Origin: Erodium maritimum
Taxonomy: Eukaryota > Streptophyta > Magnoliopsida > Geraniales > Geraniaceae
Reading direction: 5' to 3'
Length of the DNA: 64,000 nt
Assembly: GCA_963921825.1 (NCBI GenBank)
Contig: OY997590.1
Span: 52,345,039 to 52,409,038, forward strand
Shown: in pieces, positions 54,985-64,000 of the stretch
Layout: each line of letters opens with the position of its first letter
Position numbering within the stretch: position 1 is the stretch's first letter
Program-made: the position numbers and the translations under genes
The notes under the pieces: generated by a model
What the model was told of the DNA's origin: nothing
Database searches by the model: none
The model's input: the letters and a program-made list of their open reading frames with translations, nothing else

Positions 54985-56817
54985 GAAAGGAGGAAGCTGA
55001 CTAGGCCGGCCAGCCTCAGCCCCAATCAGAGGGATCGAAACCAAGCCCTGCATCGCGCGTCAGCCCAGCCCAGCTCGGGTTAATTTTCGAAACCTAGCTA
55101 CTATTCCCATTTCTTTTTCGTGTCGAGCGCGCCTCCCAAGGACTGAATTGCGCGTCTCTCTCCTTCTCTCTTCTTCCTCTCGCCCTCTTCTCCTCTCACT
55201 GACGCCGCCCCGCCGTGTCCTTCACGTCCGAGTACAGATCGACCCGTGCCGATAGCGAGCACGAGACGCCGTCGCCGGGAGCTTCGCGTCCTGTCTCTTC
55301 TTCCCCGAGCCCAAATCTCATCGCTCTGTGACGGGGCTCTCAGCACCGGTGAGCCACGCACCGACCTCACCTGATTCTCCGACGATCTCCCTCGCCCCAC
55401 CCTTCTTCTCTGACCGCGTTCCTTGTCGGACCGAGCTCGATTTGGGACGGGTTAGCCAGAACGACGCCAGCGAGAGCCTCTCCTCTCGCCATATCTGAGA
55501 CACGGGGCGTTGGACCGCGCTCCAGCCACCGCCATCCCTGCCACCGTCACGCCGGAATTCTGGCGCGAGTCCCGGCCAATTCTACCATCCCTTCGAGCGT
55601 TCCTGACGTCGCCGCCAGCGACCGGAGTCGAGCCCTCGCCGTCGTGCTCGAGCAGACAGAAACAGACGGGCTGGGCCAGGATGGCCATTGGGTCAGGGCT
55701 CGAGACAGCGTGAGTTGGGCCTTGAGCCGGGAAGACCAGTGGGCCAGGGTAGACTAGACCAGGACGGGCCTTGGGCCTCGGGTCAGGCCCAGATCCCTAG
55801 ACTCCGGCCTGGACCGGGTCTGGGTCGGGTCTGGGGCCGAGTCCGGGTCAGGTCCAGTTCTGGGTTCGGACCGGGTCTGGATCCGGGTTGGGCCTGGATC
55901 CGGGTCGGATTCGGGTCAGGACAGGTTTAATTAATTAATTAATTAATTTTAAATGGGAGTTTTTAAACGGCTTTAAATCGGGGGACTCAAAGGACATAAC
56001 TGTTAAATTAAAGAACTTAACTGATAAAATATAGGAATGTTAGGGACTAGACCGGGACTGATTACCGTCCCTTTTTGTTAAAACCAGGCTTGGACCTCGA
56101 TTGTGGAGAAGACCGGAGGTAGGCCCGGACGTTAGCAACTAGGAGACGCAGCTTTTGGTTCTTCTTGAGGTAGGGAAAGTAGCGAATACCGCTTTAATTA
56201 CGGAAAGTTACTACTATGAATGCTAGGTGATAATAAAATTGGATCGATTGTTTAATATGATATAACAACCGGACGAGTCTTAGTAACACGTAGGATGTGA
56301 TTCACTAGTGTTAGCCGCTTTCAATATTCTGGGAAATTTCCGTGCTGGTAGAATGGCCATGTCGAGCCTTAGGATTGTGTGGTGATTGAGATGCATGATG
56401 TGTGTTATAACCGCGGATTGAGAGTCATAATAAGATTGATTCGGTGTTTCATGTTGTGACTGTGTGTGGGAAAGTGTGTCGTGTATGATGTAATGTAAAC
56501 CCTTGATTGTGATATGACCGGGTGAGTGATAGATCGGTTTGTGTGTTATGGTGAGTTTGGCTTGGTTGGTATACCGGGGTCGAACTATGTTTTTGTGATA
56601 CTTGTTATACTCTTGATGTGTGTTCTAAGAAAAGGCGTAACCGGAGTGGTACTTACACCGAGGGATAGTTCTGGTGTAGTGTATCGAGGCCAAGGATGGC
56701 GTGATTGATACCCCAGGTCTCCGTGAAGGGAAGGCGTACGACTGAGGTATGTGCCGGTCCAGTATATGTGAGGCCCTGATTCTACGTGACAGGAAGACGT
56801 CCGACTGAGGGATTTCC
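54985..56817 (+). repeat. Tandem duplication within the gypsy LTR, unit 2
   Basis: Its left part copies unit 1 from the 'ggccggcca' region, and its right part (56450-56817) copies 54608-54978, ending 'gactgagggatttcc'. At the unit 1/unit 2 junction 'gagggatttccgactgggggaaaggaggaag' the text switches from LTR-distal back to LTR-proximal sequence. After unit 2 the LTR continues uniquely to 57684. Confidence 0.8.
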
Positions 56818-57689
56818 AGTGTGGGATGTTACCCCGATTCTACGTGATGGGAAGATGTCGGGACCGAGGCTTCGTGTGCCGGTACGATATAAATGGAACG
56901 GGTCGTATTGGGCCTACGGTTCATGTTGGGCCTACAGGTCGTGTTGGGCCTACGGTTCGTATTGGGCCTCCGAGTCGTGTTTGGCACTAGTTGTCGTGTT
57001 CCTACCCCGATGATCTAAGGTCCTTTGGGGACATTTCTGGGACTTCCGATGAGATGCGTTCCTAGGGAACATTTCAGGTAGCCTCGACGCATGTCTCTCC
57101 TCTGGATCGAGGGGAAATTCGAGATGATACGATGACGTTCCGGTATGATATGATGGTAATTCGGGGACTGCGGTACGGGACGTGTGGAGGTTGCTTTTGT
57201 GTGTGATACGTTGGTTGTTTGGTTAATGTTTTATTGTGTGAAAGTGGTCGCTGAGTGTGTTATAAGTTTGGCTATGAACCCCGGATTGGTAGTTAGTTAT
57301 TCTGTACTAGTATGCCCTAATTGGACGGTTACTCGTGGTGGTGAGCCGATGTTCATTACCTTAAATACTTTCTGTACTGGGCGAAAGCTCACCCCTTACT
57401 TTGTTGTGTTTCAGGTGTTGAGCGGGACTTGCGCTAGCAGGACACAGCTTAGCTTGGGACCTGGCGAGGGTCTTGTCTAGTAGTGTCTAGTAGTGTCTAG
57501 TGGCGTACCGTGTTTGAACTAAGTACTGTTTTTACGATTCACCTAAGAGTTATTGACTCTTTTTATTCGAAAAAATTGTTTTACAGCTTATTATTTTAAA
57601 CTTTATTACTTTAACTTCGCTTGATTTAGTTATTATTTAAGTTCACGTCTCGAGTCCGGTCAAAACCGGATTTGGGGCGTGACACTTTG

Positions 57690-58015
57690 GGTCTTCTCCC
57701 TTTCACTTACTTTGGGTTCCATCTGGGGGCAATCCTCGTCTCGCTTCATTTTGGGACCCGGTGGTGGATAGGTACAGATAGCGGATGGCGGTGTGGCGGA
57801 CCCGTTTTCTCTCCTTAGGAGATCGTCATAGGCTCATCAGGGCGACCCTGGCAAGCATGTCGATCTTTTTTATGTCTATTTTTCGTGCCCCTAAGAAAAT
57901 GGTTCATTTGCTAGAAAGATTTCAGAAGAGGTTCCGTTGGTGTTCAGGTAGAGAGAGAAGATGTCTCTCTAAGGTCCCTTGAGAGGTGGTTTGCATGCCC
58001 AAGGACTCAGGGGGC
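57690..58015 (+). pseudogene. LINE ORF2 part 2: RT thumb and connection
   Basis: Immediately after the CTTTG duplication the LINE resumes with LPFTYFGFHLGAIL (frame from about 57693). WRTRFLSLGDRHRLIRATLASMSIFFMSIFRAPKKM (57791-57900) and LLERFQKRFRW follow. This is the standard plant L1 region after the FVDD box ('lPf.YLGlplG', then 'w…lS.ggR..Li…l.s.p.Y.ms.f..P'). It is cut at 58015 by a solo copia LTR. Confidence 0.9.
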
Positions 58016-59691
58016 TGTTAGTCTTAGTGCTCGTAGTTCAATCTTAAATGTCCAAATGTATATATCATCGTTAGCAATAAAATTAAAGCGGCTTTATATA
58101 ACTTATGTGTTGGAGTAATATATCGATGTGTGCTCTGATCTATGCCCACAATGCGAATAGAACCATAGATCGAGATAGATCACACTCGATGGGTCCCTAG
58201 TCAACAAAGCTTCACTAGAAGCGACTAGTATGAAAGATGGCTCTTTATGGCTTACATTTTGTTAGTCATTGGAATGTGATTCCGGAGTCTGATCATAGAT
58301 ATCATGTGGGACATGATATTGGACGACCCGCCCTGAATATGTGCCATAGATTGAGTCATGAACATATTCAGTGTCGTAGCTTGTCATGTATCCTTAGACC
58401 AAGGAGTCTTTGTGATCGCTATGCAGTCAACAACTAAGTTTGACCTGAGCCTAACGTTTTCCGCAATAGGGCTTCCATAACGGCCATGATTGGCTTGGGG
58501 ACGGGCTGCATGACTGACACGAAAGACGGCTAAGGGATTTATCCCTCATACTAAGGTATGTGAAAGATATCGGTTTTCGGCCGCTTCATCGAGAGTGACT
58601 GAAAGAATATCATGGCCATGCACATGATACTAGGTATCATATATTCAGTCATCTCACATATCAAGGAACAGTGATTGAGAATAATAAGGATGACGGCTCT
58701 ATGCCTTATCTCAATCAGGATATCGGCGATAAAAGGATAATGACAGGGACGACGGAAAGGTTAGAATCGATTGGTTCGATTCGCTATGTAGTGTCAGGCA
58801 ATATTAAAGTCTCGTTAGTTGCCACTTATATAGGATCAAGTAAAATGGGATTTTACGTTGATCTATCGACATGCATAAACCTACGGGTCACACCGAAGGA
58901 TGAAACTCATTGACACATTTATGGAGAATGGCCATAAGAGAGTTGTCTCGGAACATGACCAAAACTGGGTTTTGGGTCATGTGCCCGTAAGTGAATAGGA
59001 AATTACGGATCAAGACAAGGCTTGGAGTCTTGGGATTGATCGCGTCGGATAATGTTGGACATTTCCGGTATGGAAGGCTTGGAGGCGATGAGCACGTCAC
59101 GGGACCTCGATGGGAATGGCCATGGGCCATGTTCCAAGACGCCCATGAAAGGCCCATGCAACCAAGGCCCATGGAACTAATTAATCAAGTCTTGATTAAT
59201 TAGTACTAAGTAACCAAGACAAGGATTAAGGTGTTGGTGATTCACCACCTAACCTATCTTATCTTGCCATACCTAGCACCATACTTGTCTTACTTCACAC
59301 CATACTTCACACCTAACTTGTCCTTGATGGTTGTTGATGGTTTAAGTCATCTTTTTCCTACAACAAATCACAAGACAAGAAGAAAAACACAACTTCTCTC
59401 CCTCTCACCCTACAATTTCGGGTTTGGCATTTTTCCTCCCTCTTGTTGTGTTCTTGAGTCATCTAAAGAAGAACTACATGGCTTTGATTCCAATTGGATA
59501 CGTAGGCGTCTTGGAGACTCAAGCCGATCATTGTTTCTTTGGTGTTCTCTTCCTTTTCTTGAACTAATTGGTAAGGAAACATCCATATTGTTTATTCTCT
59601 TGTGTATCTAATATTTGGTAGTGTTCTATGACATGGTCTCGAGTTATTTCCGCTGCAAGTATGTGTTCATACCCTCCATCGAGACCCAACA
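58016..59691 (+). mobile_element. Solo copia LTR inserted in the LINE
   Basis: 1676 bp from TGTTAGTCTTAGTGCTCG to CCATCGAGACCCAACA, with GGGGC duplicated perfectly on both sides (58011-58015 and 59692-59696). It is in the same family and orientation as the LTR at 40002. Its 3' third (59260-59640) is more divergent, as in the copy at 7681. No internal region is present. Confidence 0.93.
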
Positions 59692-61078
59692 GGGGCTTCG
59701 TGTCCGTTCTCTTTTGGCGGAAAACACCAGTCTTCTCTTGAAATGGTGATGGCAGTTTTCTACTGAAGGGCCCATCTTTTGGAGGCGTATTATTTATGCT
59801 AATTTCGGGTGGATGGAGACTGAATGGTACCTAGTTGCACTTCCAATTCTTCCAGGGGCTTCTTCTTTCTTCATTCGGCATGTGGTTCGTTTGGATTAGG
59901 ACCCTGAGTTTGCAAGAGTTTTTGGACCTAACACCTTGAGGTGGGTGGTCGGTTCTTGCACCACGATTCATTTCTAGGAGGACAATGGATTTTTAATACC
60001 GTACTTGTGACTCGTTTTCCCCGACTCTATAGGTTGTCGGAAGTCCATCATGGGTTAGCTGTTGAGTTTTTTTGTGGATCGGGAATGGGTTTTTTTGTTT
60101 GGTAGGGATCTTCGGGTCCGAGATGCCGAGGCGTTGGAGGAGATAAGGGCCCGCCTGGTTGGGGTTTGTCTTGTGAGCGAGCGCCCAGATTTGTTGGTCT
60201 GGTCTTGGGATCCTAGGTGGTTCTCTTTAACTAGAACTTTTCAAGTTGTCACTGGCTGGGTGGATTATGGGGTCGCGCCTTGGGCTTCTGTGATCTGGTT
60301 TACCCTAGTTCCTCCCAAGATTCATACGTTTTTCAGGCTTTTTTCTCATGATGGGTTTTCCAATGTTTCCTTCTTGGTGGATAGGGGAGTGTTGATTCCG
60401 TTAGTCCGGTGGAGGTGTGTGCTATGTTGTTCATGTGGTGATGACTCTAGGCACCTGTTTGTCGCTTGCTCGTGGTCCTGAAGGGTCTGGTCTCTTGTCT
60501 TGGGTTGGTGAGATGTCGTGGATGTTCTTCCGCTGTGGTCAACTCTTTTTTTTTTGAGTCTTGGACCTTTGTCGTGGGGCTGCGAAGGATGAGGTCTGAG
60601 CGGACTGGTATCGAACTTCTGTGTCTCTAATATATTTGGCTAGAACTCAATCTTCGTGTCTTCTAAGGGTCCCCTGCCATTGAGCCAAGCATCCTTCCAG
60701 CTAGGATTCAACAGAGATCTTTTTTCAACCTGAGAATGGTTGGCCGTCAGTTTACCTTTCTCGAGTGGATCGAGTCTCCGGCTGTTGAGCTGACTAGCAG
60801 CGCCTTGCGCCATGTTCGAGGAGCTCGACACTTAGCCCCCGGTCCTCTTTGGTGGTTGTCTCTCCTGCCAGGTCTGGCTTTTCTTACTGGAAGGGTGGTG
60901 ATGGTCAGTGAGGTGGACCGAAGTGTTCTTTCTCCTTTTACTGCTTTCGTTTTTATGTTCGGATTTTTGTTGGACTTTATTTTGATGGTTTGTGGCTCCC
61001 ATTCAGAGATTTACAACTCCTTTTTAATGTTTTTCTTTCTCTCTGACAATAAAAGCACTCGTTCAGTTCAAAAAAAAA
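59692..61078 (+). pseudogene. LINE ORF2 part 3: C-terminal zf-RVT region, 3' UTR and poly(A)
   Basis: The frame resumes with LGVRSLLAENTSLLLKWWW, then WRRIIYANFGW, and runs through stops to an open stretch at 60062-60481. That stretch has WVDYGVAPWASVIWFTLVPPKIHTFFRLFSHDG and ends in a zf-RVT-like CVLCCSCGDDSRHLFVACSW, typical of L1-type ORF2 C-termini. The 60490-61060 region is a decayed tail and 3' UTR. It ends 'aataaaagcactcg', followed by a nine-A run (61070-61078), so this is the true LINE 3' end. The hydrophobic frame at 60736-61272 spans this end and is not a gene. Confidence 0.82.
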
Positions 61079-61250
61079 TCAACTACACGTTCGTGCTCTC
61101 TTTTATAATACATATTAGGTGTCATGGACTCACGAATATGTGTTCGTGTCGTGTGTATGAGGTGGTTCCAGTTATTATTTATTTAACCAGCAAGCACGTT
61201 TGGAGTTCCAGCGAGTGTGTTTTCCGAAAAAAGAATTCTCTACCTGTGAA

Positions 61251-61410
61251 AAGGCAATTCATTTGGAAATAAGCTCCTGCATGAGAAATACCTGGTTCAT
61301 ATATAATGTGAACACTGCATTGAGCCAGGAAAGGAAATTCATTTGAAAATAAGCTACTGCATGAGAAATATCTGGTCCATGTATAATGTGAACACTGCAT
61401 TGAGTCAGGA
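61251..61410. repeat. 80-bp tandem duplication
   Basis: 61251-61330 and 61331-61410 are two head-to-tail copies ('aagg.aattcatttg.aaataagct…gaacactgcattgag.cagg') with about ten differences. It is noncoding and lies just outside the LINE 3' end. Confidence 0.9.
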
Positions 61411-62339
61411 AAAAATACAGCTTAGATTCTCCAGAAACAAACAGACACTAGAAACATTTTCCTTCCATGTCAGTAAATAACGTTACTTGGGATTTTAATT
61501 TTTGTTCAGACAGTAACACTTCCATTTTCATTGTTGGGGTGAGATGCAAGGCATGTGGTTGATACTAAATGTTAACACGTGTGTGTGATACCATTTTCAT
61601 TGTCTAACTTCATGTTTTTCTAAAATTATATAAACTTATGTAATTTAAATTATCTCACGTGCTACAATTACATTTCATTCAACACTCTTGTCATTCAGGT
61701 CAATTGTACACATCCAGCAACTGATCCTATAACAGATCGGTTTATCAATAGACTCGATTCTCTTCATTGGTTGCTTGGACAGATTGGCAATCAGTCTACT
61801 GCTGTGGTTTGATTGAATTAACTTGTTTTAGAACTATTTGTTCTATGGTTCCTTGTTTTTGCGAGTTGGGTTTGTTGGCTCGTTTTTCCTTATATATATT
61901 CGTCATATGATTGATTAGGGGTTGCTTTTGTCCGAACTGAAGCTAGTTCATTGTATCTCTTTTCCCTCAAAAGAGATTAATATATTCAATTTGCTTTGCT
62001 GAAAAAAAAAATTACAGCTGTATCTACAAAAAAATCCAAAGAAACAATATCATATATATTAATATTAACATTGTCATATAAGGGCAAATACATTGGTAAT
62101 TTGAAGTTTGTATCTACAGCTGTAGTTGGACTTGTGTCATCGAGCTTCCCGCTACTACAAGGGAAAATCATGCATGAATCTGCGAGTCGAAGTCGTTACT
62201 GTGTAATCAGACCTTACAGGCATGCGCTTGGGTCCGAATCGGTGACTTGAAAAATATTTTTTTTTTCCTGCAAAAGCCAATCAATCCCATTTGGTAACTT
62301 ATAATTTTATCAATCAATTCTCTCTTGAATTTGTTCATA
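61411..62339. other. Intergenic; possible short retroposon tail at about 61690-62013
   Basis: No gene recognised. A run of ten A residues at about 62004-62013 follows 'aatatattcaatttgctttgctg', which looks like a LINE or SINE 3' end. The preceding frame FINRLDSLHWLLGQIGNQSTAVV is too short to classify. The rest is AT-rich. Confidence 0.35.
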
Positions 62340-63370
62340 TTGAACATTACGAGATCGATGGTATCAGAAGATTTTGATGGGATTTCAAAGGACGAATTAA
62401 CAATGATCAAGGCAGATATGGAACATACGAACGACAAGATTATTGTTGGAATAAAAGCCAACATAGAGGGATGATAGACAATGTAGAGGACGCGTTGCGA
62501 AAAAAAAAGGTGGTTGTTTCGAGGTAATGACGAGGTCGACGATTGTCTGATGCGCAATTATTTTGTAAAGCAGCCTGTTTACAGGGAGGTTATATTAGGA
62601 ATGAGCCGAACCCTTTTTTTCGTATTATGGAAATCGTTGTCGTCCAGGACAACTACTTTGTTCAAAATATGGATACAATGGACCAAAGTGGGTTTACTAC
62701 ACACACGAAATGTACAGTTGTAGTCCAGATGCTGGCATGGGTGAGAGATAAGGCTTCCCATGTTTTATTGAAGACCTTGACTGCATGCGTTATTGGTGGA
62801 AGAATTGTCCGACACCATAGAAAGGAGAATTTTTCTGAGGAGATTATGGTAACTGCTCAACAATAATGCTTGAAGTAGTTGCGTCATGTGATCTATGGAT
62901 TTGACGTGCTTATTTTGATGCCTCTGGTGCGAGCAGTGACATAAACGTTCTTAATAACTCATACATCTTCCAAAATTTGTTGGAAGGACATGAATATACT
63001 GTTAAGTACAAGATAAACGGTACGAGGTATAACTATCCACATTATTTGTTTGATGGAATTTACTCTACTTGATGTTGTTTTGTTAAAATGATACTAGGCC
63101 CACTGGCGATGAAGGATAAACTATTTGTTAAACATCTGAAGAATAAGAGAAAAGATGTGAAAAGAGTGTTCGGAGTTCTCCGGTCGTTGTAGCACATTAT
63201 CACACGTCTCTTCCGTGTATGGGGTAGAAGCACAGTTGCAAACATAATGTATACTTGTATAATTTTGCACAATATGATTGTAGAGGAGGAATATGAAACA
63301 TACGAAGGAGGACTGGAAAATTTTCCAGATGAGTCAGATGTTGATATTCCTCACTATATAGTGTTTTTGA
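62340..63370 (+). pseudogene. Second PIF/Harbinger (DDE_Tnp_4) transposase relic
   Basis: Frames join as follows: LMRNYFVKQPVYREV, RIMEIVVVQDNYFVQNMDTM and TKCTVVVQMLAWV (62550-62740) form the HARBI1-like N-terminus. GFPCFIEDLDCMRYWWKNCP (about 62752-62812) has the first catalytic Asp. MLEVVASCDLWI, a stop, then RAYFDASGASSDINVLNNSY (62868-62970) has the second Asp. DGIYS, a stop, then CCFVKMILGPLAMKDKLF, KDVKRVFGVLRS and NIMYTCIILHNMIVEEE (63053-63290) close the domain. The expected third acid in 'DVERAFG' is Lys here. About 60 residues between the N-terminus and GFP are deleted. Several in-frame stops confirm decay. Confidence 0.9.
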
Positions 63371-63401
63371 TGTCATAGCAGCTGCTACTGGTTTCGACGA
63401 T

Positions 63402-64000
63402 GTGGTGGTCCCTTTTGATCACCAATCTGAGGTTCAAACTAAAGTGACCACTCAAGATCGAGATGTTGGGATGTCTATATCCGGTAAGGGTCATATTGGT
63501 ATGTCTGGTGATCAACTATTACATACACTAGCGAAAACACCGTCAAGTACGGTGTCTCAGGTGATTTCTTATCAAGTCTTCATCTGTAATTTGCCTTATG
63601 AAACCAGGGAGGAATGGGTTCGACACTACTTTATGACTTTTGGTGAAGTAGTCGCGTTTTCTGTTTTGAAATGACCAAACAAATGAGGAAAGGTTTGTTT
63701 CCTTCTCATCGTCGACGGTCGCTTCTTAGGTAGTGGCCACATACAATGGGTATAAGGTTAATGGCTATTTGTTGTTCGTAGCTTTGGCGCATCCTTGTTC
63801 GATTTCGGTGAGGCCTCTGAGCTTGGGATAGTTGTTGATCTGGAAATTCCGACCATTTTTTTGTCATTGACGTAACAACTACGATCCGTTTGACTCAGGC
63901 CTCTCGAATTTTTTATTTTCAAGTTTCCTTTAATTCAGGGGATAGACTGACTATCAGTCCTCATCGGGTGCCCTTTTCTCGCGAAGGTGTTCCTGCACAG
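63402..64000 (+). pseudogene. Possible RRM-containing LINE ORF1 start, running off the right edge
   Basis: 63402-63674 ends YQVFICNLPYETREEWVRHYF, then FGEVVAFSVLK. This is an RNP2-like 'vfi.NLp' strand with the RRM helix and 'G.V..' strand. After a stop at 63672 another frame gives TYNGYKVNGYLLFVALAHP (about 63741-63795), which resembles the RRM C-terminal 'NG..v.G..l.V..A.P'. The pattern parallels the RRM-like start of the LINE ORF1 near 42640, so a LINE is the most likely source. A host RNA-binding gene fragment cannot be excluded. The remaining 200 bp show no clear domain. Confidence 0.5.

Larger units (their letters stand above)
46349..57684 (+). mobile_element. Gypsy-type solo LTR with internal tandem duplication, inserted in the LINE; hosts copia element 2
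   Basis: It begins TGTGAAGACCGCC and ends TTGGGGCGTGACA, flanked by a perfect CTTTG duplication (46344-46348 and 57685-57689) inside the LINE RT frame. The GGGGCGTGACA end is the same as in the chromovirus LTRs near 19-28 kb read in reverse, so a related family is likely. No gag-pol of this family is present, hence solo LTR. A unit from about 46480 to 54985 (minus the copia insertion) is repeated directly at about 54985-56817. Removing copia and one duplicate leaves roughly 2.5 kb, a normal LTR length. The GC-rich ORFs at 46404-46860, 55101-55713 and 55688-55930 are LTR sequence. Confidence 0.85.

Noticed and set aside
55688-55930. Gly/Pro/Arg-rich frame resembling a structural protein
   Set aside because: It is built from a degenerate 'ggtctgg.tccgggt' simple repeat inside the LTR, present also near 46900-47040.
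60736-61272. 178-residue frame with hydrophobic, membrane-like segments
   Set aside because: It crosses the LINE 3' UTR and its poly(A) tail into the flanking DNA, so it cannot be a real conserved gene.

Overview
This is a 64 kb piece of a plant nuclear genome, most likely a eudicot. It has one intact intron-containing host gene set among layers of transposable elements. Evidence for a plant: the host gene has GT-AG and GC-AG introns and plant-specific sporopollenin-pathway sequence, and the surrounding elements are Ty1-copia and Ty3-gypsy (chromovirus) LTR elements, L1-type LINEs, PIF/Harbinger and Mutator-like DNA elements and an Ulp1/DUF1985 transposon gene. There is no prokaryotic operon, rRNA, tRNA or CRISPR array.

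Layout. 1-2050 (-): decayed DUF1985/Ulp1-type transposon gene running off the left edge. 3086-4640 (+): decayed Myb/SANT-like gene (PIF/Harbinger ORF1 type) preceded by a terminal motif. 5271-7027 (+): the only intact gene, a five-exon, 320-residue tetraketide alpha-pyrone reductase (TKPR2-like). 7681-9534: solo copia LTR with perfect 5-bp target duplications. 9578-12205 (+) and 13600-14640 (-): two LINE relics separated by two nested MITEs. 15355-18510: two direct copies of an unclassified noncoding repeat. 19399-28426 (-): gypsy chromovirus element with two ~3.2-kb LTRs and a gutted 2.6-kb interior. 31277-33379: ORF1-only LINE relic. 33570-34366 (-): PIF/Harbinger transposase relic. 34454-34930: foldback MITE. 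36473-41688: copia element 1, lacking its 5' LTR. 41689-61078: one L1-type LINE split by nested insertions. 62340-63370: a second PIF/Harbinger transposase relic. 63402-64000: start of a possible RRM-containing LINE ORF1.

The most informative structure is the nested stack at 41.7-61.1 kb. A LINE (FVDD reverse transcriptase) was hit by a gypsy-type solo LTR (46349-57684, target CTTTG), which had an internal tandem duplication. That LTR was hit by copia element 2 (47617-54607, target GCATG), whose 3' LTR was hit by a diverged copia solo LTR in the opposite orientation (51557-53285, target CATAG). Another copia solo LTR (58016-59691, target GGGGC) hit the downstream part of the LINE. The target duplications let the order be read directly.

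The two copia internal regions share several disabling lesions, including an in-frame loss of the catalytic YVDD box. They therefore appear to descend from an already inactive parent. Apart from the reductase gene I see no host pathway or operon-like co-operation. I did not find a convincing new biological system; the value lies in transposon archaeology and in the intact reductase gene with a probable GC-AG intron.
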